DNA of 37,718 nt from an uncultured beta proteobacterium (GCA_903945325.1 CAJAVE010000084.1:1-37718), one strand, 5' to 3'; positions 16,715-24,333 are shown, numbered from the stretch's first letter. A program made the numbers and translations. The notes: a model not told the origin generated them from the sequence alone.

Positions 16715-17499
16715 TCCTTGGTCGCTTTCATGGCGGTGCGGTAGAGGCTGTTCAGGTGCAGCAGCAGGGCTGCACCGTTGCGGGCGATCCAGCGCTCAAA
16801 CAGGGCAATGGTTTCTTTGTCGGTGCTGGTGGTGTCTGCCAGGTCGCCGGTGCACAGGTTCATTTCGGCCCACAGCAGCTCGCACAGGTCGGTGTCCAGG
16901 TCTACCGCGTCGGATTGCGCGTCCCAAAGCAAGGGCGGCGCACCGTGTGCGGCCAGTTGGGCGCCAATATAGGCGAGCAGGTGGCCACGTAGCGCGCTGG
17001 GCAGGTGCTGGCGGTATTGCCTTGCGTAGACCCAGTCGCGCTTGGTGGCCTCCCACATGGCGGGGCTGATGGTTTCTGCCTGTGTTTGGCCCCAGCGCAT
17101 CAGCACGTCCATGCGCCGGGCACGCAGCCAGAGTTGATAGCGCTCGGGGCCGTCCGGGGTTTCCAGCCACAGCTCCAGTGCGGTGGCAAGCTTGGGGTGT
17201 TGGCGCTGGTGGGGGTAGCAGGTGCCCAAGGCCTCGCCGCGTGCATTCACCCAGCTGATACCGATGCCGTGTTGCAGACACAGTGCCAGTGCTGCGCCAC
17301 TCCAGTCGACCACGGTGCTGCTCACCACTCGGGCCACGCGCACCAGCGGGTAGCGCAGGGTTTGGGCGCGGTCGTTGCGCACTACCAGGGCCTCTGCGGT
17401 GCAGCTGATGTGCTTTTTGTCACGCGTACCCAGGTAGAGCGCGCGGGCGCCGGGGCCGGGCGCGCCAACTGCTGCGTGGTGGTGGGATGGGCTCAACAT
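16711..17499 (-). CDS. cas1: Degenerate Cas1 paralogue (probably catalytically inactive)
   Basis: 262 residues from ATG 17499, which overlaps the stop of the other cas1 by 7 nt (ATGTTGA). The N-terminal beta domain is Cas1-like (LYLGTRDKKHISC..ALVVRND..; GIGISWVNARGEALG). The helical domain is shortened. The region expected to hold the catalytic Glu reads LRGHLLAYIGAQLAAHG, the His of the GFYH motif is replaced in PPLLWDAQ, and only the last Asp (TDLCELLWAE, D204) appears kept. So this copy should not catalyse integration alone. A structural role with the intact Cas1 is inferred. Confidence 0.75.
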   Translation of the reverse strand: MLSPSHHHAAVGAPGPGARALYLGTRDKKHISCTAEALVVRNDRAQTLRYPLVRVARVVSSTVVDWSGAALALCLQHGIGISWVNARGEALGTCYPHQRQHPKLATALELWLETPDGPERYQLWLRARRMDVLMRWGQTQAETISPAMWEATKRDWVYARQYRQHLPSALRGHLLAYIGAQLAAHGAPPLLWDAQSDAVDLDTDLCELLWAEMNLCTGDLADTTSTDKETIALFERWIARNGAALLLHLNSLYRTAMKATKE

Positions 17500-18506
17500 G
17501 GCTCGTCGTCCTCGTCGTTGGGGGCCATCCAGTGCATACCGGTGCCACGCAGGTCGCGCGCCAGTGCTTGCGCCTGGGCGCGCAGCCAGCGTTGCCAGGG
17601 TTTGGCGTGCTCGTTCCAGCTGGCGTAAAAAACACCGCGCCCCGCCTTGCCCAGCAGGCAGGCGCTCCCGTCGGGCGCGGTGGTGAAGTGGTCGGCACTC
17701 AGGGTGCGGCTGCGCAGCAGCTCCCACACCCACAGGTCTACCGCCGGGCGCAGCGCTTCGATCAGGTCGCTGGCCAGGCTCTCGCGGCCAAAGGCGGGGC
17801 GGTGGTAGAAGCCCAGCAGCGGGTCCAGCCCCGCCACGCCACAGGCCTGCACGGCTTGCGCGTGCAGCAGGGTGTAGCCCAGCGACAGGCAGACGTTGAC
17901 CGGGTCGCGCGGCGGGCGGCGGTTGCGCCCGGTGAAGTGCAGGGCTGGTGGCATCACCCCGGCCAGGCCGCCAAAGTAGGCTCGGGCGGCTGCGCCCTCA
18001 TGGCCGCGCAGGGTGTCCAGCGGTGGCACAGTGTGGCTGGGCTCGGCGGCATAGCTGTCTAGCGTGGTGCGGATGGCGTCCAGTGTTTGCAGCGCGTCAA
18101 AGGTGGGCTTGCGGGCGTCGGGGCGCTGGCCTTGCAGCAGGCGCAGCGCGCGGCTTTGGCGGGCCAGCTTGGCGCGCACCACACCCAGCGCCCAGGCTCG
18201 GCACCAGGCGTCGTCCATCACGCGCAGGGCTTGGGCCAGGCGCACGGCGGCGTCGTTGTGCTGCGGGCCCAGTACGATGGCCACGCGCCGTGGGTGGCGC
18301 GGGCTCATCAGCACGGTGGTGGCGCCAGCGTCGGCCAGTTTGATGAGCACGCCACTGTCCAGCCGGGTCTGGCTGCCGTGGATGACGCAGCGGTCAATCA
18401 GTTTGAGCGGTACGGTGCCTCGGCGCTCACCCGCTTCATACAGGGCCAGGGTTTCGCCCTCGGATTTGACTTCGAGTTGTGCGCGGTCCAGTAGCAAGAG
18501 TCCCAT
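17493..18506 (-). CDS. cas1: Cas1 CRISPR integrase (catalytically intact copy)
   Basis: 337 residues. The metal-binding triad is visible: E170 in LRGHEGAAARAYFGGL, H235 in LLGFYHRPAFG and D247 in ESLASDLIEALRP. The N-terminal beta domain starts MGLLLLDRAQLEVK. Cas1 with Cas2 integrates new spacers at the leader end. It lies 5 nt downstream of the second cas2 and overlaps the degenerate cas1 by 7 nt, so all four adaptation genes form one operon transcribed toward the array. No reverse transcriptase fusion is present. Confidence 0.93.
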   Translation of the reverse strand: MGLLLLDRAQLEVKSEGETLALYEAGERRGTVPLKLIDRCVIHGSQTRLDSGVLIKLADAGATTVLMSPRHPRRVAIVLGPQHNDAAVRLAQALRVMDDAWCRAWALGVVRAKLARQSRALRLLQGQRPDARKPTFDALQTLDAIRTTLDSYAAEPSHTVPPLDTLRGHEGAAARAYFGGLAGVMPPALHFTGRNRRPPRDPVNVCLSLGYTLLHAQAVQACGVAGLDPLLGFYHRPAFGRESLASDLIEALRPAVDLWVWELLRSRTLSADHFTTAPDGSACLLGKAGRGVFYASWNEHAKPWQRWLRAQAQALARDLRGTGMHWMAPNDEDDEPC

Positions 18507-18511
18507 GGTGT

Positions 18512-18796
18512 TTATCCAACGTAAAAGTAGTCAGGGTCTGCCGGTGCTACGGCCTTGCCCAGTGCAAACAACTTGCTGCGTGGGTCCAGGCGCAGCAGCA
18601 GAAAGCGGTCAGTGGCGGCGTCCAGCAGGGCACGCATGTCGGTCACCAGCGCTTCGCGCTCTGCACATGTCAAAAACAGTTCATGTGCAGACTTTTGGCC
18701 ACCGGTGGCGTAGCGGCGCGCCAGCTTCAGGGCCGCGCTCAGGCGGCGGGGTTCGGCAACGTCGTAGCAGGCAAGGTGCAGGTCGCGGTGGGGCAT
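18512..18796 (-). CDS. cas2: Second, divergent Cas2
   Basis: 94 residues. Cas2 layout: LACYDVAEPRRLSAALKLAR with Asp 12, then HELFLTCAEREAL in place of the usual second strand, then a helix and a strand FLLLRLDPRS. It is first in the cas2-cas1-cas1-cas2 operon. Immediately before its ATG lies a 17-nt inverted repeat, and 39 nt before it a palindrome shared with other defence operons. No Shine-Dalgarno sequence is visible between the inverted repeat and the start codon. Confidence 0.85.
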   Translation of the reverse strand: MPHRDLHLACYDVAEPRRLSAALKLARRYATGGQKSAHELFLTCAEREALVTDMRALLDAATDRFLLLRLDPRSKLFALGKAVAPADPDYFYVG

Positions 18797-18813
18797 GCGC
18801 CAATTGTTGGCGC
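18797..18813. promoter_or_regulatory. Inverted repeat abutting cas2 start codon
   Basis: GCGCCAATTGTTGGCGC: a perfect 7-bp stem with a 3-nt loop, ending exactly at the cas2 ATG on the minus strand. In mRNA it would hold the initiation region in a hairpin, or as DNA it could be an operator. Confidence 0.55.
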
Positions 18814-18835
18814 TTTGGGGGTTTTGGCGGGGTGT

Positions 18836-18847
18836 GGCAAGCTTGCC
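18836..18847. promoter_or_regulatory. Palindrome GGCAAGCTTGCC upstream of adaptation operon
   Basis: Perfect 12-nt palindrome ending 39 nt before the cas2 ATG. A possible minus-strand -10 (TATACA) lies directly upstream, so a bound protein would overlap the transcription start. The same element precedes the viperin and CARF-wHTH genes at the same distance. Confidence 0.6.
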
Positions 18848-18871
18848 GGTGTATAAATCGGATGCACAAAT

Positions 18872-18920
18872 AGGCTGTAAGCCTCGTCAGTATTGCGCAA
18901 CTAGCTATGAAAGTTGTAGC
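18872..18920 (+). repeat. Dispersed repeat copy between cas genes
   Basis: AGGCTGTAAGCCTCGT, then TATTGCGCAACTAGCTATG, then GTTGTAGC. It is the same family as at 10.3 kb and supplies the stop codon of the cas6 scrap next to it. Confidence 0.6.
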
Positions 18921-18991
18921 GTATACCCGCTCATACCCATGGTGGCATTTTTGCCCCCATGCAGCCACTGGCCCAACCACAGCCAGGGCCG
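18905..18991 (-). pseudogene. 3'-terminal fragment of cas6
   Basis: About 28 codons read RPWLWLGQWLHGGKNATMG then a changed tail and stop. The intact Cas6 C-terminus reads WPWLWLGQWLHVGKNATMG. At DNA level 18952-18990 and 20594-20650 are nearly the same over about 50 nt. It lies between the second CARF nuclease and cas2, so a duplication or rearrangement of the cas6 region has happened here. Confidence 0.8.
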
Positions 18992-19028
18992 CGCAATAGT
19001 GGGGCTTACAAGTTCAGGTAGCTTGCAG

Positions 19029-20555
19029 TCACCTCGATTTTTTGAAAGTTGCCAGAACATTTCGGATGCTGGACTGCAGGTTTGCCAACCCCAAGCCAGG
19101 CTTCGGCTTCAACTGGCCGAACACCCACAAATTTGTTTCCGTCAGTCGGTCATCGCCATTCGTGCCGGGAAGCGCTATTTTGCTTAGCTCGACATGCAGC
19201 GCACCGATGACTCTTGGCCAGGCGTTGGATGCGGGGGCGTGCGCTGATCTCTTGGAAATCGCCAACAAGTATTGCGACTGATCCAGCATTTGCACAAGAG
19301 CCCAGCACTCACCCCGCTGCTCACACATGCGTTCAAGCTCATTTGACAGGTGCAGGGTTCCGCGCTCATCGGTCATGATGTTAATAACGTCGCCATTGCT
19401 CAGCACATCGCTGCCGTTGGATTGGTGGGCTCGCAGCGCCATTTCGGCCGTTAAAACCGCTGCACTTGGTGTGAGTTTTGAGTCAATCCAGCCCAACAGC
19501 GTACTAAACACTTGCGGCGCTTGTGCCTGGGTTAACAGTTTTACGCCCAAGGCATCAGCCAGGCGTCGGGTGCCCAAGTCCTCGCGCCAGCCCGGACGCA
19601 GAGCAATGGCAAGCGCACCCCGGCCACCCAAAGAGTGGGCCAGTTCCGCTACATCCGCCAGTTGAGTGCCCTTGAGATGGTCTTGCGCACCCGGTAGTTT
19701 GATGTCAATACACACCAGTCGCCCGCGATGGCAGCCCACCAAATCCACCTCGCGCACCACTTTGCCTTCTATGGCACTGTCCACAACCTTCAGGGAGTGT
19801 TTGATATGAACGCCACATTCGATTAGCCCAGCACCGATGTAACGCTCAAACGCATCACCGCCACTGATACAGGCAACGCCCAACGCCTGGAGCATGTCGC
19901 GCCACTTCCAGCGCAGCGCAATGACTTGGCGGGTTGCTTCGTCCAGCGGCATTGATTCAAGCAACTGGGTCGTGATTTGGTGCGCCTCAGAAAACTGAGT
20001 CGCCACCAGGTCGTCCACAGACAAAATCCAGTCAAGGGTGTCAGGCAGCGGGACGATGGCATCCAGAGTGGCGTGCAATTGCTGTACCGTCAAAAAGCCA
20101 TGCGTGTCATGCACCAGTTCTACCCATTGCCCGTCGATCTCCTGGTAGATGACCCTGCGAGACTGCAGGTCGGTGGAGAGCGTCAACTCAATCGCGGCGG
20201 CTGACATGGGCTTTGTGCCCCCGGTGACGTTGACTAGCCAGTGGCTATCGGGATGGGCTTCAAACCAGTCAAGCAGGCCATCGCGTACGGCGGCAGGCCA
20301 CATTTCTCCTACAGCAATATCCACCGCAAAAGTCAGACCATTGCGGTGTGCCCAGCGGCGCATGACGTCCTGCAAACGCCTTGCAGGGGCACCCGAGCGC
20401 CTATCGTCGCGGGTGCAGTAGATATGTACCGATTGCAAATGGCGACCAAACTGGTGCGCCGTGTGCAGCAAAAACTGTAGCGCCGGAAACAGCTGTTCAC
20501 TGGCGAAAACGACCACCCGCACCGGCAACGTCGCTTCAATTGGAGGAGAAGACAT
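19029..20555 (-). CDS. CARF + PD-(D/E)xK nuclease with C-terminal extension (Card1/Can2-like)
   Basis: 508 residues from ATG 20555, which begins 2 nt after the cas6 stop. The N-terminal CARF domain carries the ligand-loop motif VNVTGGTKPM (108-117). A PD-(D/E)xK nuclease core follows: E237 in DAFERYI, then REVDLV (D271) and CIDIKLPG (D284, K286). Card1/Can2 proteins are activated by cyclic tetra-adenylate from Cas10 and cut DNA and/or RNA. The catalytic Glu-x-Lys is Asp-x-Lys here. A further 150-200 residues at the C-terminus are not recognised and make it about 110 residues longer than the other copy at 21.7-22.9 kb. Confidence 0.8.
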   Translation of the reverse strand: MSSPPIEATLPVRVVVFASEQLFPALQFLLHTAHQFGRHLQSVHIYCTRDDRRSGAPARRLQDVMRRWAHRNGLTFAVDIAVGEMWPAAVRDGLLDWFEAHPDSHWLVNVTGGTKPMSAAAIELTLSTDLQSRRVIYQEIDGQWVELVHDTHGFLTVQQLHATLDAIVPLPDTLDWILSVDDLVATQFSEAHQITTQLLESMPLDEATRQVIALRWKWRDMLQALGVACISGGDAFERYIGAGLIECGVHIKHSLKVVDSAIEGKVVREVDLVGCHRGRLVCIDIKLPGAQDHLKGTQLADVAELAHSLGGRGALAIALRPGWREDLGTRRLADALGVKLLTQAQAPQVFSTLLGWIDSKLTPSAAVLTAEMALRAHQSNGSDVLSNGDVINIMTDERGTLHLSNELERMCEQRGECWALVQMLDQSQYLLAISKRSAHAPASNAWPRVIGALHVELSKIALPGTNGDDRLTETNLWVFGQLKPKPGLGLANLQSSIRNVLATFKKSR

Positions 20556-20557
20556 GG

Positions 20558-21595
20558 CTAAGTTTCTTGCATTTTCAGTGTGTAGCGGCCCAACCCCATG
20601 GTGGCGTTCTTGCCCACATGCAGCCACTGGCCCAGCCACAGCCAGGGCCAAAGCTCAGCCAGGGTGTCGGCGCTACCGTGCAGCGTCCAGGTACCTAGCA
20701 CGCCGCCCAGCGTCATGGCCTGCTGCTGGCGGCTGGAGTAGCGCGTCCAGTCGAACCACTGCAGTTCCTGGGTGTCGGTCAGGGTGTCGGCCAGCGCGGT
20801 GGCGTGTTTGGCGGCCTCACCCCAGCTGCTGTGCCCTCCAAAAGTAGGGGGGCTGCCAGCGTGGAATTCCATCAGCAAGGCGGTACGCCGTGCGATGGCG
20901 GCGACCAGCGCACGCGGGGAAAGTTGCCCCACACCCAGTGGCTTGCCTTGGCTCTGAAGGCGCATTGGGGTGTGGATGTGCAGCGAAAGTTTATAGTCTT
21001 TTTGGCCTGCAACACCCGTGAAATGTGCGCGACCAGCTATCAATTGAGTAGTAAATATCGCAGCCGATGGCACTGCCAGGTTGGCGCTGTGATCGGTCAG
21101 CGTGGGCTGCAGCATTGTCCACACGGGGTGCGCGGTGCCGCCCGCGTCGACGCAGTCCACTTGCAGCAGGTCTGCGGGAATGCGGTCGCGCGTCAGCCCC
21201 TGCGCCAGGGCGCGCTGCAGGGCAAAGGTGACCAGCGCCAGCTGGTCGGTGGCGTGCCCGACGAGCACGAGATGAAACTCAAATTCTTCACCCGCCTGCA
21301 GTACCCGCGCGCCGGGCGCAGGCGGCTCCAGCACATAGGCGTTGGGGATTTGGCTGAAGTCCTGCAGCGCGTGTGTGCCCTTGGGCGGCGGCGGTGCTTC
21401 AAAGATGCGGGTGTAGGGGCAGGTTTGCAGCAAGGGGCAGCCAGGGCAAGTGGGCGCGCGCGTCATGCAAGCCACGTTGCGCAAGGCCGCGCCAAACTGG
21501 CCGCGCAAAAGGGAGCCTGCATAGTGCGGCAGCTCCAGGGACTGCTGCACGCGGGCGGTGAACCGGTAGCGGGCGAGGGGAATATTGCTATGCAT
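20558..21595 (-). CDS. cas6: Cas6 pre-crRNA endoribonuclease
   Basis: 345 residues, RAMP superfamily. The C-terminal glycine-rich RNA-binding loop WLHVGKNATMGLGRY is typical of Cas6. A Cys cluster CPGCPLLQTCPY near residues 53-64 is common in the larger Cas6 C-terminal-domain subfamily. It should cut within the 37-nt repeat to leave an 8-nt 5' handle (ATTAAGAC on the crRNA strand). The gene is followed 2 nt later by the second CARF nuclease, and its 3' end is duplicated as a scrap at 18.9 kb. A possible dispersed repeat near 21.03 kb lies in frame. Confidence 0.9.
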   Translation of the reverse strand: MHSNIPLARYRFTARVQQSLELPHYAGSLLRGQFGAALRNVACMTRAPTCPGCPLLQTCPYTRIFEAPPPPKGTHALQDFSQIPNAYVLEPPAPGARVLQAGEEFEFHLVLVGHATDQLALVTFALQRALAQGLTRDRIPADLLQVDCVDAGGTAHPVWTMLQPTLTDHSANLAVPSAAIFTTQLIAGRAHFTGVAGQKDYKLSLHIHTPMRLQSQGKPLGVGQLSPRALVAAIARRTALLMEFHAGSPPTFGGHSSWGEAAKHATALADTLTDTQELQWFDWTRYSSRQQQAMTLGGVLGTWTLHGSADTLAELWPWLWLGQWLHVGKNATMGLGRYTLKMQET

Positions 21596-21661
21596 TTGGT
21601 AGCTTGTTGCGCAATGTTTATGGGGGCTGTGGCTATTTTTGACTACAAGGCAGGGGCCAGC

Positions 21662-22852
21662 TCAGGCTTGCCGGGCCGACAGCCACAAACGGGCAATGAC
21701 ACCTTTCAGGTCTTTCAGTTGGGCACCCGACACAATTTCGATGTGGGACTCTTTGGCCCGCTGGCGGTCGGCCTCGCTGTTTGCGAGTTGGCCCCGGTAG
21801 TCCACCACCATGCCACGGGTGCGCAGGCCGCCGAGCTTCAAGAGTGATTCCATCTTGTACAGGGCCTCGGTGGCCTTGTTGTCGTCGCCTTTGCCGCCTT
21901 GGGCCAGGTTGGCGGTTTTGCACTCAATCAGGTGCAAGGTGTTGCGGAACAAAAAGGCGACGTCGATTTCGTTCTTGTCTTTGGCCTTGCTGCGTGCATC
22001 CTGCCCGCCAAAGGCGACCCGCACGCCCATGGCGACGTCGGTCAGGCCGTCATGCTGGGCGCGCAGGGATTGCAGCGCTTCAAACACATGGGCTTCGAGC
22101 CAGCCGCCGTTGGCAAAAAATCGGGATTCTTCATCTTTGAAAATGAGCGTGTCACCCTGTTGGCGCAGCAGGCCCGCGTCCGCAAATAAGGCAACCACAT
22201 CGCCCAGCGCCATCGAGCTTTGATCACGGTTCAACTCGACACGCAGATTGTTGTCTCGCGCAGCACGCGCCAGCGCGTTGAGCGCCCCCAATGCGCGACC
22301 GGCACTGGACACACGGTCAACCAAGCGCGCGGTCAGGTCGCGTAGTTCACGCGTAATCTGCGGATGCTCTTGTGTGGTGACGCTGTAGCCGTGGGCGCGC
22401 AGCATTTCGTGCACCTTGAGTTTGGCGCGCAGGGGCTGGGGCGCCTGACCGCTGGCATCTTGACCGATGACGAGTACCTGGTCGCTCTCCACATTCACGT
22501 AAAACACCGGCTTGCCTGCGGAGCGAAATGCCTCCTGCGCTGCCACCGCCATCAGCTTGGTTCCGCCGGTGACGTTCAGCGCGATGTTGTCGCTCTCATG
22601 CTCGGCCAGGTAGCTCAGAAACGCGTCAGACAGCGCGCCGTAGTCATAGGCATTGGGTAACTCCAGCGTCTCTACGACCATGCCGCTGGCCTTGGTCTGA
22701 ATGACTGCGCGCAGGGCTTGCGCGGCATGTTTCATTTGTGCGCTGCAGGCCAACACCACTTTTTTGGGCCGCCAGACCTCGTCGATCAGTGGTAACAAGT
22801 TGGGCGTGGCCTGCGCCGAGACGAGGCAGAGGTGGGTGTCGTATGCGGACAT
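21662..22852 (-). CDS. Card1/Can2-type cyclic-oligoadenylate-activated nuclease
   Basis: 396 residues from ATG 22852 (a TTG six codons upstream is weaker). The CARF domain spans about residues 1-150 with ALNVTGGTKLM (NVTGGTK at 93-99). A linker/wHTH-like region (about 150-240) and a PD-(D/E)xK nuclease follow: GGWLEAHVFEAL, then NEIDVAF (D297) and LIECKTA (E310, K312). This is the full canonical active site. Family members are switched on by cA4 and degrade nicked or single-stranded DNA and RNA, slowing the infected cell. It starts 10 nt after csx16, whose product probably removes the activating signal. Confidence 0.9.
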   Translation of the reverse strand: MSAYDTHLCLVSAQATPNLLPLIDEVWRPKKVVLACSAQMKHAAQALRAVIQTKASGMVVETLELPNAYDYGALSDAFLSYLAEHESDNIALNVTGGTKLMAVAAQEAFRSAGKPVFYVNVESDQVLVIGQDASGQAPQPLRAKLKVHEMLRAHGYSVTTQEHPQITRELRDLTARLVDRVSSAGRALGALNALARAARDNNLRVELNRDQSSMALGDVVALFADAGLLRQQGDTLIFKDEESRFFANGGWLEAHVFEALQSLRAQHDGLTDVAMGVRVAFGGQDARSKAKDKNEIDVAFLFRNTLHLIECKTANLAQGGKGDDNKATEALYKMESLLKLGGLRTRGMVVDYRGQLANSEADRQRAKESHIEIVSGAQLKDLKGVIARLWLSARQA

Positions 22853-22862
22853 GTTGGGGTCT

Positions 22863-23156
22863 CTATTCAATTGCTTGGAGGTGGAACCGCTCTACGCGGG
22901 CTTGCAGCCGATCCAGGTCGTCCGCCGAGAGTTCTTGCCCGCGCAAAGTACTGGGCAGCGCCACACTCACATGCCAATACGCAGCGCCTATGGCGCACAC
23001 CTGCGCGGCCAGATTGACGGGCAGACTGCCAATGACGGTGTCACCATGCTGCACTTGGGCCGTGTCAAGGTGCGCCACAAACTGGGTCACGTTCAATTTT
23101 TGGCGTTTTGCCCATTCAATGGCACCTGGGTGGCGGGAGACGAAGTAGGTGGTCAT
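22863..23156 (-). CDS. csx16: Csx16, CRISPR ancillary protein (probable ring nuclease)
   Basis: 97 residues. It begins MTTYFVSRHPGAIEWAKR, the signature N-terminus of the Csx16 (VVA1548) family, and continues with PVNLAAQVCAIGAAYWHVS. Csx16 has been reported as a small ring nuclease that removes cyclic tetra-adenylate in type III systems (recalled knowledge, not checkable here). Its ATG overlaps the stop of the decayed mntA copy (ATGA). The placement directly before a cA4-type nuclease fits an off-switch role. Confidence 0.87.
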   Translation of the reverse strand: MTTYFVSRHPGAIEWAKRQKLNVTQFVAHLDTAQVQHGDTVIGSLPVNLAAQVCAIGAAYWHVSVALPSTLRGQELSADDLDRLQARVERFHLQAIE

Positions 23157-23404
23157 GCACTGCCTTGCAGCGCAACGCCGCGTTGCTCCACCAACGCGCG
23201 CAACGTGGGTGGCAGGTCGTTGGCATCGGTGATGTCCACACGCCAGGGTAACGGGCTGTCCTCCAGGTCGGAATAGGGTTTGGGGCCGCGCCCAAAAGGC
23301 CAATCAAGCACGCGCGAACCAAACGCAAGTGCCGTTGCATGCGGCAGGCGCAGGCGCAACAGACTTTGAATCTGCTCGGGCTGCGACGCGGTGATGTCAA
23401 ACAT
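23153..23404 (-). pseudogene. Decayed MntA-like nucleotidyltransferase (internal deletion)
   Basis: 83 codons still open, beginning MFDITASQPEQIQSLL and ending ALVEQRGVALQGSA. Compared with the intact copy at 24.3-24.7 kb it lacks about 22 residues directly after YSDL, removing the second Asp of the catalytic DxD and the next strand and helix. Its stop overlaps the csx16 start, so translation through it may still help express csx16. Loss of adenylyltransferase activity is predicted. Confidence 0.8.
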
Positions 23405-23510
23405 CCGCAGGGCCCTTTGCCTCAAGCTGGGCTTGCCAGCGGGTCGAGGCGCGGCGCAGCGAGGCAAAGGCATCTTCCACGGGGGTAAGGTCCAGGCGTG
23501 ATGCAGACAT
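23397..23510 (-). pseudogene. Remnant of HepT-like HEPN gene (37 codons)
   Basis: Reads MSASRLDLTPVEDAFASLRR, then ASTRWQAQLEAKGPADV and stop. The N-terminus matches the intact HepT copy (LDLTPLQGALTSLRRG...RWQA) and the last residues match its end (GAADA). About 100 residues in the middle, including the RX4HXY active site, are gone. The overlap with the following mntA start is kept as in the intact pair. Confidence 0.8.
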
Positions 23511-23532
23511 GGTGGAAGGCTTCGCTTGCGTC

Positions 23533-23934
23533 TCAATGCGCAGAGGGTCGGAACGAGATTATTTTCAATCCAACCGTGTCGGCAATTAAAAGCCAATCCC
23601 GATCACCTGTCATCACGGGGCATTGCCGTAAGCGCGCCGCTGCCAGGCAAGCTCTGTCCCCCAAGGACAAGCCGTGTTGGCGCGTTAGGGGGCGCAGGCG
23701 CGCAGCTTCCAAAGCAGTGTCTGCCGTAAAGGGCTCTGCCAGCAAGGCCAGTTTGCTCAGGGCCTTTTGAGCCTCTGGCCAGCTCATTCCTTTGTCGCAC
23801 AACTTACTGAGAACCTCCGTCTGGTTGACGACACAGATGCTGCCCTGCCCAGCCAGGATTTCGGCTGCCACGATGTCGCAGCCCGGTTCGTTTTGCAGAT
23901 AGCCCAGCACGGCGGAGGTGTCCAACACGATCAT
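23533..23934 (-). CDS. PIN-domain toxin (VapC-like)
   Basis: 133 residues. MIVLDTSAVLGYL carries the first catalytic Asp (D5). A Glu in QTEVLSKL, then LSLGDRACLAAA and VMTGDRDW complete the PIN acidic set. Normal VapC length. The start overlaps the antitoxin stop (ATGA). It is a site-specific RNase toxin by family. It sits inside the type III CRISPR locus, between an intact and a decayed HepT-MntA pair, which suggests insertion as a cassette. Confidence 0.9.
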   Translation of the reverse strand: MIVLDTSAVLGYLQNEPGCDIVAAEILAGQGSICVVNQTEVLSKLCDKGMSWPEAQKALSKLALLAEPFTADTALEAARLRPLTRQHGLSLGDRACLAAARLRQCPVMTGDRDWLLIADTVGLKIISFRPSAH

Positions 23935-24182
23935 TGTGTTTCGTCTCGCGCGTTTTCAGCCCGGCGGTCGGTAATCAATTCGTCCGCCAAAGAGATATTT
24001 GCGGGCACGTATTGCCGCACCATTGCTTGCGCTTCGCGCATCTGCGCCAAACGTGTCGTCAGCACTGCCTCGCCCCCACGTAATTCCCAAAGAATGGTGT
24101 CACCTTCCTTGAGTCCCATGGAATTGCGAATTTCAGCAGGTATGACAACTCTGCCGCCATCTGACATTTTCATGCTAATCAT
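23931..24182 (-). CDS. AbrB/MazE-fold antitoxin (VapB-like)
   Basis: 83 residues from ATG 24182; an ATG at 24173 is also possible. It has the swapped-hairpin AbrB pattern: GGRVVIPAEIRNSMGLKEGD, then TILWELRGGEAVLT. The C-terminal half would wrap the PIN toxin. Antitoxins of this kind bind palindromes in their own promoter, and an inverted repeat (24193-24210) lies just upstream. Confidence 0.9.
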   Translation of the reverse strand: MISMKMSDGGRVVIPAEIRNSMGLKEGDTILWELRGGEAVLTTRLAQMREAQAMVRQYVPANISLADELITDRRAENARDETQ

Positions 24183-24192
24183 GACAAATTAC

Positions 24193-24210
24193 CATTTAGT
24201 GAAGTAAATG
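24193..24210. promoter_or_regulatory. Inverted repeat upstream of AbrB antitoxin
   Basis: CATTTAGTGAAGTAAATG: 6-bp arms with a 6-nt centre, 10 nt before the antitoxin start. An AT-rich box (TATAAAAT on the minus strand, about 24213-24220) lies next to it. Together they look like an autoregulated promoter, so this pair has its own transcription within the cas locus. Confidence 0.55.
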
Positions 24211-24333
24211 TCATTTTATAGGAGCTTGATATAGGTGTGTCACGATGCAGTGATGCCTTTGGCTCCGCTACCTGCCAGCAGCCTGTGTCAGGCAAGGCGG
24301 GGGCTTGGGGGCGGGGGATGGTGAAGATGCGGG

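Noticed and set aside
17188-17200. GGCAAGCTTGGGG in the degenerate cas1
   Set aside because: Only a half site, in coding sequence.
17500-17733. Upstream extension of the degenerate cas1 frame to 340 codons
   Set aside because: It overlaps the intact cas1 by 241 nt and reads Arg/Ala-rich low-sense sequence; ATG 17499 gives a normal Cas1 N-terminus.
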